A stretch of 64,000 nucleotides of DNA from Moritella dasanensis ArB 0140 (GTDB taxonomy: Bacteria; Pseudomonadota; Gammaproteobacteria; Enterobacterales; Moritellaceae). The first letter of the stretch is position 1, and every line of letters begins with the position of its first letter. Location of the stretch: contig NZ_AKXQ01000016.1 of assembly GCF_000276805.1 (NCBI RefSeq), positions 35,847-99,846 of the forward strand, given 5' to 3'. Below, in pieces: positions 18,053-27,112 of this stretch. A program made the position numbers and the translations under genes. Under the pieces are notes generated by a model. The model saw only the letters and a list, made by a program, of their open reading frames with translations. It had not been told where the DNA came from and did not search any database.

Positions 18053-18061
18053 ATTAGCTCC

Positions 18062-18457
18062 TTACAGCATGATAACGAATAGACAAAAAACAGTCGCAGC
18101 GATAAAGGCCGCGTAATGTCCCGAGACAATGAACTTGTCGTCAAGCGCTTTGCCTTTAATCCATAAATCAACGGCTTTAGGCGCTAAAGAAAACCAGGTT
18201 ATTGTATGATACAACGCCAGCGCTAATGCAATAACATGCACAATAATCGCAACAGGGCTTTGTAATGACGTCATCCAGGCATTAAAAGCGGCTTCACCTT
18301 GGCTTAATCGCAATACCCCCCACGCCAGTATTAAGCTATAAATCGTAATGAATACACTACTGCCTTCGCGGATCATGTATTTAGTATAAAAAAGTTGTTT
18401 CATCCACCAGTCAGTCGGTAGCTCTTGTATATAAGGTTTACGTTTGCTCATTGTCAT
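18062..18457 (-). CDS. frdC: fumarate reductase membrane anchor subunit FrdC
   Basis: A 131-residue inner-membrane protein with three helices, the same size as E. coli FrdC. It starts with RKPYIQELPTDWWMKQLFYTKYMIREGSSVF-like sequence, where the conserved glutamate and arginine near the first helix help form the quinol site. HVIALALALYHTITWF supplies the second helix. It sits 31 bases after frdB and 9 bases before frdD in the same operon. Confidence 0.95.
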   Translation of the reverse strand: MTMSKRKPYIQELPTDWWMKQLFYTKYMIREGSSVFITIYSLILAWGVLRLSQGEAAFNAWMTSLQSPVAIIVHVIALALALYHTITWFSLAPKAVDLWIKGKALDDKFIVSGHYAAFIAATVFCLFVIML

Positions 18458-18488
18458 TCCTCTCTATGTACTGTTCGACATATACAAA

Positions 18489-19244
18489 TTACTGCTCAGG
18501 TTTAAACATGCCAATTAGATAGTCTTTACTGCTCTCAACTTTCAACAGTTGAATGGCACCTGCAGGATCAACCCCTTTTGGACAAACCACTGAACAGTAA
18601 CCAACAAACGTACAACCCCAAACACCTTCTTCTTGATTAACAATTTTCATCCGTTCTGCTTTACCAGCATCACGGCTGTCACGGTTATAACGCGCAAGCA
18701 ATGCAAGTGCAGCTGGACCAGTAAATTTCTTGTCTAATGCGTACTGCGGACACGCTGAATAACATAGGCCACAGTTGATACACATGGAGTATTTTTTATA
18801 TTTCTCCATTTGCTCTGGCGTTTGTTTATAAGCACCGTCAGATAAGCATTTCTTTTCGTTTGATGCGGTTTTTGCAGGGATAATATAAGGCTTTATCTCT
18901 TCCAACTTCTTAATGAAGTCATCCATCACGGCGACTAAGTCACGTTCAATCGGAAAGTTAGCCAATGGTTTTAAAGTAAGCGTTTGAGGATAATAATCAC
19001 GTAAGAACGCTTTGCAACCCAGTTTCGGCACACCATCAACCATCAAACCACAACTGCCGCAAATCGCCATACGACAAGACCAGCGGAAACTAATGGTGCT
19101 ATCAAGATGATCTTTAATATATTGCAGCGCTTCTAACACTGACATATCGGCTTTGTAAGGCACTTCAAACGTTTGCATAAACGGTTTTTCATCCATCTCT
19201 GGACGGTAACGCTGAATATCAATTTTCATACTTGGCTGAGTCAT
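18489..19244 (-). CDS. frdB: fumarate reductase iron-sulfur subunit FrdB
   Basis: Electron-transfer subunit of 251 residues carrying three Fe-S clusters. An N-terminal [2Fe-2S] ferredoxin domain shows [23 protein letters not shown]-terminal domain has [12 protein letters not shown] for [4Fe-4S] and [17 protein letters not shown] for [3Fe-4S]. It passes electrons from menaquinol in FrdCD to the flavin of FrdA. The start overlaps the frdA stop by one base (TAATG), indicating translational coupling. Confidence 0.97.
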   Translation of the reverse strand: MTQPSMKIDIQRYRPEMDEKPFMQTFEVPYKADMSVLEALQYIKDHLDSTISFRWSCRMAICGSCGLMVDGVPKLGCKAFLRDYYPQTLTLKPLANFPIERDLVAVMDDFIKKLEEIKPYIIPAKTASNEKKCLSDGAYKQTPEQMEKYKKYSMCINCGLCYSACPQYALDKKFTGPAALALLARYNRDSRDAGKAERMKIVNQEEGVWGCTFVGYCSVVCPKGVDPAGAIQLLKVESSKDYLIGMFKPEQ

Positions 19245-21031
19245 TATTTTGCCTCCTGCGCTAATTTTTCACCAGCAGCACCATAGGCACGGACTGCAGG
19301 TTGGCTCTTGGTGATCTTCACTTCGCTATAATCGATTTTAGGAGCTTTATCAGCTTGATAATAGGCCATTGAATGTTTCAAGAACTTGTCATCATCACGC
19401 GCTTCAAAGCCATCAATACGTTGATGTGAACCACGTGATTCTTGGCGTAATATCGCACTGTGCGCCATTGCTTCAGCTGTATCAAGTAAATAACCCAGTT
19501 CAATGGTATATAAGAAATCAGTATTGAACACACTCGACTTATCTTCGACCTTGACGTTTTTATAACGCTGTTTTAGCTCAGCTAATTTATCAATGGTCTT
19601 TTGCATCGATTCTGCAGTACGGTAAATACCAACACCCTCTTCCATGCAATCGCCCATCTCTTGACGGATATCTGCAGATTTTTCAGAACCGTCACTGTGT
19701 AACAGGGCGTTCATGCGTTTAATCACTGCTTCAGCCTGTACTTTCAGTGGAGCAATATCTTGATGTTGATTATTTTTGGCATATTTAGCCGCTTCTTGCC
19801 CTGCTAACTGACCAAACACAGCCAACTCAGTCAATGAGTTAGAGCCTAAGCGGTTAGCACCATGTAAACCAACAGATGCACATTCACCAATGGCATATAA
19901 ACCAGCCAGTGAGGTCGCTGTTTTCGCATTAGTAGCAATACCGCCCATGGTGTAATGCACAGTAGGACGAACAGGAATTGGTTCATGCACTGGGTCAACA
20001 CCAACATACGCTTTTGCTAGTTCACGAATAAACGGCAGGCGTTCATTGATTTTTTCTTCGCCTAAATGACGTAGATCGAGATAAACATAATCACCACGTT
20101 CGCCTTCAACAACACGGCCTTTTTGTTGCTCTTGCCAGAAACATTGGCTCAGCTTGTCGCGTGGGCCCAGCTCCATGTATTTATTCTTGGTTTGACCAAC
20201 CGGTACTTCAGGTCCTAAACCATAATCTTGCAGGTAACGATAACCATCTTTATTAACTAAAATACCGCCTTCACCACGGCAACCTTCAGTCATTAGAATA
20301 CCGCTACCAGGTAAACCGGTTGGATGGTATTGCACAAATTCCATATCACGTAATGCAATACCATGACGATAAGCCAGTGACATACCATCACCCGTTACAA
20401 TGCCGCCGTTAGTATTGTAGCTATATACACGCCCAGCACCACCGGTTGCCATGATCACCGATTTAGCTTGGATCAGTTTGATTTCACCTTCAGCGATATC
20501 AAGGATCACGACACCTTGGATCTTGCCATCTTCAACAATCAGATCTAAGCAAAAATGCTCATCGTAGCGGGTGATTTTAGGGTGCTGAACAGACGTCTGA
20601 AACAGGGTATGGAGAATATGGAAACCACTTTTATCTGCTGCAAACCACGTACGTTCGATTTTCATGCCGCCAAATGCGCGCACGTTTATCGAACCGTCAG
20701 GTTTACGGCTCCACGGACAACCCCAATGTTCTAATTGAGTAAGCTGTTTCGCTGCATTCTCGACAAAGTATTCCACTACATCTTGGTCGCAAAGCCAATC
20801 GCCGCCCGATACGGTATCGTTAAAGTGATTGTCTAAAGAGTCATGATCTTGCGCTACACCAGCCGCGCCACCTTCAGCCGCAACAGTATGACTACGCATT
20901 GGATAGACTTTAGAAATAAGCGCAATATCAAGCTCGGGATTATTTTCCGCTATTTCTATCGCAGCGCGTAAACCAGAACCACCAGCGCCAATAATGGCAA
21001 CATCTGTTTTAATTATTTTAAATTTATGCAT
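19244..21031 (-). CDS. frdA: fumarate reductase flavoprotein subunit FrdA
   Basis: Catalytic subunit reducing fumarate to succinate in anaerobic respiration, on the cytoplasmic face. It has 595 residues from the chosen start (E. coli 602). The FAD-binding motif [19 protein letters not shown] is near the N-terminus, and [14 protein letters not shown] contains the histidine region of covalent FAD attachment. [21 protein letters not shown] and [11 protein letters not shown] are substrate-site blocks. I chose the ATG preceded by GGGTGA and giving [10 protein letters not shown]; an upstream in-frame ATG at 21070 would add 13 residues without similarity. The M20 and yjiGH genes lie upstream on the same strand. 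Confidence 0.96.
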   Translation of the reverse strand: MHKFKIIKTDVAIIGAGGSGLRAAIEIAENNPELDIALISKVYPMRSHTVAAEGGAAGVAQDHDSLDNHFNDTVSGGDWLCDQDVVEYFVENAAKQLTQLEHWGCPWSRKPDGSINVRAFGGMKIERTWFAADKSGFHILHTLFQTSVQHPKITRYDEHFCLDLIVEDGKIQGVVILDIAEGEIKLIQAKSVIMATGGAGRVYSYNTNGGIVTGDGMSLAYRHGIALRDMEFVQYHPTGLPGSGILMTEGCRGEGGILVNKDGYRYLQDYGLGPEVPVGQTKNKYMELGPRDKLSQCFWQEQQKGRVVEGERGDYVYLDLRHLGEEKINERLPFIRELAKAYVGVDPVHEPIPVRPTVHYTMGGIATNAKTATSLAGLYAIGECASVGLHGANRLGSNSLTELAVFGQLAGQEAAKYAKNNQHQDIAPLKVQAEAVIKRMNALLHSDGSEKSADIRQEMGDCMEEGVGIYRTAESMQKTIDKLAELKQRYKNVKVEDKSSVFNTDFLYTIELGYLLDTAEAMAHSAILRQESRGSHQRIDGFEARDDDKFLKHSMAYYQADKAPKIDYSEVKITKSQPAVRAYGAAGEKLAQEAK

Positions 21032-21157
21032 TTTCACCCACATCAAAATTGATGAACCTTGAGTTTTCAAGATTATTCTAATTGCGAATAACGCATCGAC
21101 TTGGCATCTGCTTTACCAAATGATTAAGCCGCGCGTTATGTTATTTTTGTTATTATT

Positions 21158-22303
21158 TTAGTTTCTAGCTTGGTTTTTATTTTCGGCTAACTTGGTCAAT
21201 ACCCGCATTAATAACTGAATACGCGGTTCAATTGATTCAAGTAACAAATACTCATCTGCACTATGGAAACCAGCACCTATTGGTCCGAGACCATCTAATG
21301 TTGGCACACCGAGAATTGCAGTGTTATTGGCATCCGAGCCACCGCCTGCTTCTTTCCAATTAATCTTAATTGCTAATTCTTGTGCTGATTCCTCAACGAG
21401 TGTCATCAGCGCTTGCGTTTGCTCAGTCGGCACCATTGAAGGCTTGTAAGCTTCACGCGTTAATTCGATCGATACACCGTCAACGAATGGCGTTTGTGTC
21501 ATGCCATTTAAAGCCGTATCAACATGGTCGTATTCACTGTTATCCCAAAAGCGTACATCGACGATAGCAGTCGCTAAATCAGGAACAATATTTGCGCCAG
21601 CACCACCAGCAACCACACCGACATTTAACGTCGTGCCCGACTCAAAATTAGTCATGGCGTTGGTTGCTAAGATCCAATTCGCCATTTCAGTAATAGCACT
21701 ACGCCCCTTCTCAGGTTCATTACCAGCATGCGCAGCTTTGCCTTTAAAGGTCATTTTATAACGCGCCATTCCTTTGCGTGCTTTAACCAAACCACCGTCA
21801 GCACGTGCAGCTTCCGCAACTAAGACATGCTTAGCTTGTTTGGCTGTTGCTTGGATCCAGTCAACAGAATAGAGCGAACCCGTTTCTTCATCTGGATTCA
21901 TACATACACAAATCGACAACTCATCCAGTACCGATTGGTCTATATGCCGTAATGCGTAAACCACATTCAGTAAGCCGGACTTCATATCAGACACACCAGG
22001 ACCATATGCTTTCGTCGCATCAGTCGTCATCGGGCGTTCTGCAGCAGTACCAACAGGGAAAACCGTATCCATATGGCCAAGCAACAACACATCGATATCT
22101 TCAGCGTCTGGTTTATTACGCACTTCAAGACCAATGCCCGCTTTACCACAATCAACTTGTTTAATAGACCAACCGTTCATTGCCGCATATTTCGCTGCCA
22201 TTTCATTGGCGATAAACGCAATACCGTCAACAGTGTAAGTACCGCAGTCGACATTAATAAGTGGGCGTAATTCTTCTAGATAATCATTTAAAGACAAATT
22301 CAT
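21158..22303 (-). CDS. M20 family metallopeptidase (carboxypeptidase / deacylase type)
   Basis: A 381-residue zinc peptidase of the ArgE/DapE/CPG2 family, predicted cytoplasmic. Metal-site blocks are LLLGHMDTVFPVG, GPGVSDMKSG, NPDEETGS with the catalytic glutamate pair, and the late GAGFHSADEY histidine. A dimerisation insert spans about residues 180-290 (YKMTFKGKAAHAGNEPEKGRSAI). Members cleave dipeptides or N-acyl amino acids; the substrate is unknown. It lies 10 bases after yjiG. In E. coli yjiG and yjiH accompany the isoaspartyl dipeptidase iadA, so a peptidase with these two membrane proteins is a recurrent arrangement. Confidence 0.9.
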   Translation of the reverse strand: MNLSLNDYLEELRPLINVDCGTYTVDGIAFIANEMAAKYAAMNGWSIKQVDCGKAGIGLEVRNKPDAEDIDVLLLGHMDTVFPVGTAAERPMTTDATKAYGPGVSDMKSGLLNVVYALRHIDQSVLDELSICVCMNPDEETGSLYSVDWIQATAKQAKHVLVAEAARADGGLVKARKGMARYKMTFKGKAAHAGNEPEKGRSAITEMANWILATNAMTNFESGTTLNVGVVAGGAGANIVPDLATAIVDVRFWDNSEYDHVDTALNGMTQTPFVDGVSIELTREAYKPSMVPTEQTQALMTLVEESAQELAIKINWKEAGGGSDANNTAILGVPTLDGLGPIGAGFHSADEYLLLESIEPRIQLLMRVLTKLAENKNQARN

Positions 22304-22313
22304 TTTATACCTC

Positions 22314-22781
22314 TTAAAGGATAATATTCATGACTAACATCGCACCAAATGCATTCAATACTGAAATCGCGATCATAACTGGAATGTAACGACCTTCAGT
22401 ACCAATAGGCCCCATAATGCGGCCCATGTACTGCACTTGAGAGCCCATCAAATAAATAGCCGGTGCTAGAATTGCAATATGAGCACCATTCAAAATACCT
22501 TGGTCAAATAAAGTGATAACCACACCTACAGCCCCGCCCATCGACATCCAGGCACCGATTAATACTGCCGCCGCTTCACCAGGTAGACCAAAGACCGCCA
22601 TTATCGGCGAAAACACAGTACCCATTAAGGCCAGAGCACCCGTGATCTGTAATGCTTTAATTATCACGAAGGCCATCAATACATTAGGTACGGTAGAAGT
22701 CGTTGCAATGACCCAGCCTTTTTTAGCGCCTTCAACGAAGATGTCTGTAACCATAGGTTTTTTTGCTGTTACGTTACTCAT
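22314..22781 (-). CDS. yjiG: YjiG family membrane protein (SpmB-like)
   Basis: A 155-residue inner-membrane protein with about four helices, matching E. coli YjiG and distantly the spore maturation protein SpmB. VTDIFVEGAKKGWVIATTSTVPNVLMAFV at the N-terminus is the conserved gate-like block of the nucleoside-recognition (Gate) superfamily. It overlaps the yjiH stop by one base (TAATG), so the two are translationally coupled and probably form one transporter. The substrate is unknown; the peptidase beside it suggests dipeptides or modified amino acids. Confidence 0.9.
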   Translation of the reverse strand: MSNVTAKKPMVTDIFVEGAKKGWVIATTSTVPNVLMAFVIIKALQITGALALMGTVFSPIMAVFGLPGEAAAVLIGAWMSMGGAVGVVITLFDQGILNGAHIAILAPAIYLMGSQVQYMGRIMGPIGTEGRYIPVMIAISVLNAFGAMLVMNIIL

Positions 22782-23521
22782 TACACTGTCTCCTCAAGCA
22801 TTTTCTTGTCGTTGTCTTTCGTACTGCCTTCCTTGCCTTCAGTAATATTCAAATAAAGACGGAATAGGTTTGCGCCAACAAATTTGAATGCGAACATCAC
22901 GATAACCGCAAGACCAATAGAAGAAGGTACAGCAGTAGATCCGTCTGGGTTTGTTAAGGTAAATAGCACTGCGCCTGAAGAGAAGAAATTCACAATGGCG
23001 GCGCCAGCAGTAAATTGGAACATGGTAAAGACATCTGTTTCACGCTTGGTTAAATGTTTTTCATCTTTCAACTGACGTGTCATTGCAGCCCCCGCATCGG
23101 TACTTTGCAGTGAGGCGATAAGCGCGAGACCTGAGTTTCCAGGGATCCCCATTAATGGGCGTAATAGCGGTGTTAATAATTTACGTGCTGCTTTTAGGGC
23201 ACCGTAATGCTCAAGTACATTAATCATACCTAGCGCAAACATGACTGTTGGGATGAGGGTTAACGCAAAAATGAAACCGTCACGAGCACCACTACCGCCT
23301 TTACCACGCAGTGAAGTTGTTGCGACTTCGACACCCTCGGCAGTGTCAGAAACTGAATAGGCCACTTTGCCGAAAGAACCATTAAGTGTGGTGAAATCAA
23401 ATACGCCATACCATTCGTTCGATTTCATCAGACCAGAGAAAAAGACGATTGCAAAAACAAGTGCAATATATCCACCGATCTTAACTTTAGGATCATTTGC
23501 AGTTGGTTTAGTCATAAGCAC
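22781..23521 (-). CDS. yjiH: YjiH family membrane protein (nucleoside-recognition / Gate domain)
   Basis: A 246-residue inner-membrane protein with about six helices, matching E. coli YjiH and distantly SpmA. It contains the Gate-domain segment ALTLIPTVMFALGMINVLEHYGAL and NSGLALIASLQSTDAGAAMTRQLKDE. It is the first gene of the series yjiH-yjiG-M20-frdABCD on the minus strand. An upstream consensus FNR box suggests anaerobic induction. Transport activity and substrate are inferred only. Confidence 0.9.
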   Translation of the reverse strand: MLMTKPTANDPKVKIGGYIALVFAIVFFSGLMKSNEWYGVFDFTTLNGSFGKVAYSVSDTAEGVEVATTSLRGKGGSGARDGFIFALTLIPTVMFALGMINVLEHYGALKAARKLLTPLLRPLMGIPGNSGLALIASLQSTDAGAAMTRQLKDEKHLTKRETDVFTMFQFTAGAAIVNFFSSGAVLFTLTNPDGSTAVPSSIGLAVIVMFAFKFVGANLFRLYLNITEGKEGSTKDNDKKMLEETV

Positions 23522-23605
23522 CCCGAGATAATTATTAAATAAGGCAAAAATTCACCTGTTAACTGTGTAGTCATGCGCCCACACAATCGGTAACCATTAA
23601 GGGGT

Positions 23606-23646
23606 ATTCTGAACGAGTTGTTATTTCGACATTTGATTTGAATCAA
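23606..23646 (-). promoter_or_regulatory. FNR box and likely promoter upstream of yjiH
   Basis: TTGATTTGAATCAA (23633-23646) is an exact TTGAT-N4-ATCAA match to the FNR consensus. A CAGAAT -10-like hexamer at 23606-23611 (minus strand) predicts a start near 23599, which would place the box at about -41, the class II activator position. This suggests oxygen-limited induction of yjiH-yjiG-M20 and possibly frdABCD. Confidence 0.65.
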
Positions 23647-24094
23647 TAAAAACAGCTAAAAATCACCAAGAGCGATTTAGGTGTAATATTTTGTGATCTA
23701 CCTATATATACAGGTTTATATATCGAATAAGTGTGATTATTGAAGTTTATTATCAGTAACTTATCGATTTGATAACGATAATCCATTTTACTTATGGTTT
23801 ATTAAGTAAAATTGCGATTACGCCCTAATAATTCAATATGAAACGAACCTAAATTTAATTTTAAAAATAAATTATGTTTGATAGATGAGTCTTTAACACG
23901 TTCAAAAAACAAGCAACGAATGGCAGAGTAAGCATCATGCTTACGCAAAAAGAGTGCTATCTATAGATTTATAAGGTGAATAGATTTGTACGGTGAAATA
24001 TTTGCAATATTAATAGACTTGTAGTGCTTATAGGACAGCATTGATGAGGTTGTAAGGACAGGTATATGTGTAATAACTATAATAAGGTACTAAT
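23647..24094. other. long intergenic stretch without a recognisable gene
   Basis: About 450 AT-rich bases. I find no supported coding frame. GTAAGCAT-C-ATGCTTAC (23928-23944) is a perfect 17-base palindrome with a one-base centre. Loose TATAGATTTGTA-like repeats occur near 23960-24040. These could mark degraded sequence or unknown sites. Confidence 0.4.
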
Positions 24095-24133
24095 AAAAAA
24101 GCACTAAGGCTGTAATTACAGCGTTAGTGCTTT
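24095..24133 (-). terminator. terminator after the doxX gene
   Basis: A 10-bp stem AAAGCACTAA / TTAGTGCTTT with a 16-nt loop, followed by six T residues on the minus strand. Confidence 0.8.
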
Positions 24134-24194
24134 CTATATAAAAAGTAACTGTACTGACATAGAGAGACAAACGGCGAATCAGTACATCACGGCG

Positions 24195-24590
24195 TTACTT
24201 TTCAGCAATGTCAGTGTTCGTCACTAACCAAGAATGGCCAGACAGCACGAGCAAACCTGCAAGAATACCTAAGTTTTTAATGAAGTTTTGCATTTCATGC
24301 GCGCCTTCAAGGCCAGCTAAATTCCAAAAATCATGCAAGTTAACATTAATCACCAACACCAAGCCTGCCAGTAATAACGCTACAATTGCGGTATAACGAT
24401 TAGCAATCAATAAGATAGCCGCCACAATCTGGAATACACCCGCCGCTGCCAATAATACCGGCACGAATGGCATGTTATGCTTTTCCATTAAGCCAATGTG
24501 CATATCCCAAGATACAAACTTCATAATGCCAGGGATTAAAAAATACAATGCCAACAAGATTCGGCCAACGGTTAATAATATTTTATTCAT
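24195..24590 (-). CDS. DoxX family membrane protein
   Basis: A 131-residue inner-membrane protein with four hydrophobic helices, typical of DoxX/YphA proteins. Conserved features are VGRILLALYFLIPGIMKF in helix 1 and NLHDFWNLAG in the loop. DoxX relatives are linked to redox and oxidative-stress membrane complexes. It follows the Ohr-type gene by one base (24592 to 24590), so the two form an operon probably serving peroxide stress. The biochemical role is unknown. Confidence 0.88.
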   Translation of the reverse strand: MNKILLTVGRILLALYFLIPGIMKFVSWDMHIGLMEKHNMPFVPVLLAAAGVFQIVAAILLIANRYTAIVALLLAGLVLVINVNLHDFWNLAGLEGAHEMQNFIKNLGILAGLLVLSGHSWLVTNTDIAEK

Positions 24591-24591
24591 C

Positions 24592-25014
24592 TTATGCTTG
24601 ACCCTTTACGCTAAGCTGTACATCAATATTACCGCGAACCGCATTTGAATAAGGGCAAACTTGATGCGCAGTCGCGACTAATTTCTCTGCATCTGCTTGT
24701 GGTAAAGCTAATTCAATCGCGAGGCTAACCGTTAATGCAAAACCGCCAGTCGCGTTAGGACCAATGCCCACTTCAGCAGAGACTGGTGCAGCCGTAATGT
24801 TGATTTTCATTTCACGGGCAACATGCAAAATCGCATTCGAGAAACAAGCCGAGTAACCAGCTGCAAATAACTGTTCAGGATTTGTAGCGCCGCCCTTGCC
24901 ACCCATTTCTTTTGGATAGCTTAATGCTAACGATAACATACCATCATCTGTTTCGACTTGGCCGTTACGACCCGCTGATGCTGTTGCAGTAGTTGTATAA
25001 AGTGTTGTCATCAT
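24592..25014 (-). CDS. ohr: organic hydroperoxide resistance protein, Ohr/OsmC family
   Basis: A 140-residue thiol peroxidase that reduces organic hydroperoxides using a reactive cysteine pair. Both cysteines are visible: GYSACFSNAI (peroxidatic, near residue 56) and HQVCPYSNAVRGN (resolving, near residue 120). The spacing and size fit Ohr rather than OsmC. The N-terminus (LYTTTATASAGRNGQVETDDG) is also Ohr-like. It is the first gene of an operon with doxX. Its promoter is flanked by two palindromes that resemble MarR/OhrR sites, although no ohrR gene is adjacent. Confidence 0.93.
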   Translation of the reverse strand: MMTTLYTTTATASAGRNGQVETDDGMLSLALSYPKEMGGKGGATNPEQLFAAGYSACFSNAILHVAREMKINITAAPVSAEVGIGPNATGGFALTVSLAIELALPQADAEKLVATAHQVCPYSNAVRGNIDVQLSVKGQA

Positions 25015-25042
25015 TAATTCCTTTAAAATAAGTTCAAGTTAG

Positions 25043-25111
25043 ATTGCGCGCAATTCAATTGCAATGACTATAATCCTGATGAAGCATAATTACAACTAGA
25101 TTGTGTGCAAT
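25043..25111 (-). promoter_or_regulatory. ohr promoter flanked by two palindromic operator candidates
   Basis: On the minus strand the -35 TTGTAA (25090-25095) and -10 TATAGT (25067-25072) are 17 bp apart. ATTGCGCGCAAT (25043-25054) lies near the transcription start, and the related ATTGTGTGCAAT (25100-25111) lies just upstream of -35. Two copies of one palindrome bracketing the promoter suggest repression by a MarR-family OhrR encoded elsewhere. Confidence 0.65.
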
Positions 25112-25226
25112 TTATATTTTTATAATAATAGACATACGTAAAAATATTGATGACCGTAATGAAGCATAAGCTATGTATAGAATAGCTATAACTAGAAATA
25201 AACAGATATGGTAGGTCGTCATAGAC

Positions 25227-25263
25227 AAAAAAAGCACCGTCATGACAGGCATGACGGCGCTTT
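25227..25263 (-). terminator. terminator after the DUF3332 gene
   Basis: A 14-bp stem with one mismatch (AAAGCACCGTCATG / CATGACGGCGCTTT), a 5-nt loop, and seven T residues on the minus strand. Confidence 0.85.
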
Positions 25264-25285
25264 AAAAATAAAACAAAAACGAAGA

Positions 25286-25837
25286 CTATAAGCTTGCTAC
25301 GTGATCCAGCAGCTGTTGGTTATTTGCAACTGCAACTAACCGACCCTGATTATAAAAAGCAACGTCATTATTGACTAAACGTTTACCAATAATTGATTGC
25401 TCACTACCGTTAACATAAGCCACATGTAACGCTAGGCTATCATCACTCAGCACTTCCATTGATGTTGATTGCACCGATACCTGAAGATTTGTCAGTGGTG
25501 CACTACGTAATGAAGGGTCGATATCATCGTTAACCTTCATCCATGCTTCAACCGGTGTATCCGCCACAGCAGGGCCTTTTCTGGTGATAGGGTTAGTACC
25601 AGTCCAAAACTCAATACTGTTAATCACCATCAAATCAACCAATGATGTAACCGCATAAACAGGCGCTGCTAACACGTAGATCCCAGCACGACCATAACGA
25701 TTATCAACTGCTTTTAAGTTCACGCCCACTGCTAATTTCGTCAAACCCATTTGACCAATACAACCCGTTAGCCCAGATACCGATGCAGCTATAACCGTTG
25801 CACAAATCAATTTTTTCATTTTCATTTTCATTTCCAT
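25286..25837 (-). CDS. DUF3332 family lipoprotein
   Basis: A 183-residue predicted lipoprotein. The signal peptide ends in the lipobox LTGC (VSGLTGCIGQMGL). It continues with VNLKAVDNRYGRAGIYVLAAPVYAVTSLVDLMVINSIEFWTGTNPI, a two-helix block characteristic of DUF3332. The C-terminal half is soluble and beta-rich. The family is common in marine gammaproteobacteria and has no known function. Several starts are possible in MEMKMKMKK; the third methionine is equally plausible. A terminator follows, so it is probably monocistronic. Confidence 0.82.
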   Translation of the reverse strand: MEMKMKMKKLICATVIAASVSGLTGCIGQMGLTKLAVGVNLKAVDNRYGRAGIYVLAAPVYAVTSLVDLMVINSIEFWTGTNPITRKGPAVADTPVEAWMKVNDDIDPSLRSAPLTNLQVSVQSTSMEVLSDDSLALHVAYVNGSEQSIIGKRLVNNDVAFYNQGRLVAVANNQQLLDHVASL

Positions 25838-25918
25838 TCGCTATTTATACTATTTTAATAAATATTACTTTAATAAAAAATAATTTAATAAATACGAACT
25901 ATTTCAGTGTCGTACCTA

Positions 25919-26752
25919 TTACTTTTCCTGCGCCGTGAACTGCCCTAGAGCAATACCGACATTACTGTATAAAGTTAATGTTTTATCAATCACTTTATAA
26001 TTATCAGCTTCTGATAATGCAGTTAAAAATTGCGTTTCCAAGTTCATTTGTTGAAAGCACATTTTCTTTGTTGTTAACAATTGCGTCAGATTAACGTTAC
26101 TCGCGAATACATCATAACGACCGTTAAAACGGTTACAGCCAGCAAAACCAATCACTTTGTTATCATCTTGGGTAAATGTAAGGTAAGGCTGTTGCTGTGT
26201 TACATCCGCAGTGATCGCTTGCGTGCCTAACATCGACAATTGCCACTGCGTATCAACTAAACTCGCGAGTCCGTCATCTTTTATTGCGGAGCTTACTTGT
26301 GACACTAAAATTTCAGTTGGGTTCAGCCCCTGATTAACAAATGCATCGACCTGCTCTGCATTGGTAAACAATAATTGACCATCAAGCGTGATCTGCGCCC
26401 GTAAGGCATAACGATGTTGCGGTTTAATGTCTGCAGCGTTATAGCTTAAATTCAATTGATACGGGGGGCCACCCTCTGCAGTAATGGTTTGTCTCGCTAC
26501 CACCTCTGCTGCTACATCCATTTTAGAAACGTCTTCTAAAATGACGCTAACCTGCGCACCTGGCGGCAAAGCAATACGCTGTAAATAAAACACGTTCGCA
26601 GTCATCGTCTGTTGCTGGATAGTAACCGCTTGATCAGCCTTCGTCGTTTGCTCGCCTGTCGCAACACAACCACCTAAACTCATTAATAAACCCGTGATAA
26701 CAGCCGCCGTTAAGGCCGTTTTACGATTTAGTCGATGTTTATTTTTTTGCAT
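25919..26752 (-). CDS. YbaY-META domain lipoprotein
   Basis: A 277-residue lipoprotein with lipobox LGGC after a positively charged N-terminus. Residues about 50-150 form a YbaY/YscW-like beta domain (VFYLQRIALPPGAQVSVILEDVSKMD...). Residues about 165-275 form a META/HslJ domain (LVDTQWQLSMLG...YLTFTQDDNKVIGFAGCNRFNGRYD). HslJ is linked to novobiocin resistance and heat shock; the role of the combination is not known, though envelope maintenance is likely. The YbaY part closely resembles the domain fused to the amidohydrolase encoded just upstream. Confidence 0.85.
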   Translation of the reverse strand: MQKNKHRLNRKTALTAAVITGLLMSLGGCVATGEQTTKADQAVTIQQQTMTANVFYLQRIALPPGAQVSVILEDVSKMDVAAEVVARQTITAEGGPPYQLNLSYNAADIKPQHRYALRAQITLDGQLLFTNAEQVDAFVNQGLNPTEILVSQVSSAIKDDGLASLVDTQWQLSMLGTQAITADVTQQQPYLTFTQDDNKVIGFAGCNRFNGRYDVFASNVNLTQLLTTKKMCFQQMNLETQFLTALSEADNYKVIDKTLTLYSNVGIALGQFTAQEK

Positions 26753-27069
26753 GTAAATAGCTACCTTTAAAGAATATTTTGCACTGAATTACTTGAATCC
26801 AGTATCACCCTGTCGAGGTTAGAGCTAACCGCATCAATTAGCAAATGATAAAACACTTCGCTATATAAAAGTAATGGCATTAATGCAGGTTAACAACGAT
26901 AGCGGGTTGCTTGAATACGCATTTAAAATAGCGATAGGCTAGGTAACCGTTAAAAACCAGAGACGGCATAATACACAATATAATAAACCATACAATAGCA
27001 CTAATTATTATTAATGAATTATCATTCGGGAGAAGCGAGATTATTTCAGCATAATACTCGGTCAGATCA
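26753..27069. other. intergenic region between amidohydrolase and YbaY-META genes
   Basis: Over 300 bases without a convincing reading frame. It should hold the promoter of the YbaY-META gene. An A/T-rich stretch with ATTATTATTAATGAATTATCATT (about 27005-27027) loosely recalls a Fur-type site but does not match well enough to call. Confidence 0.35.
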
Positions 27070-27100
27070 AATTAAGCCTCTGCAGTACAAAGGCTTAATT
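27070..27100 (-). terminator. terminator after the amidohydrolase gene
   Basis: A perfect 10-bp stem AATTAAGCCT / AGGCTTAATT with an 11-nt loop, 12 bases past the stop codon. The following T-tract is short. Confidence 0.6.
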
Positions 27101-27112
27101 TACAAAGAGGAC

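Noticed and set aside
21040..21054. CATCAAAATTGATG palindrome before frdA as an FNR site
   Set aside because: The half-sites are in the wrong order (ATCAA then TTGAT) with a 2-base gap, so it does not match TTGAT-N4-ATCAA. It could bind something else.
27005..27027. Fur-box-like AT-rich sequence
   Set aside because: The match to the 19-bp Fur consensus is loose and no iron-uptake gene is adjacent.
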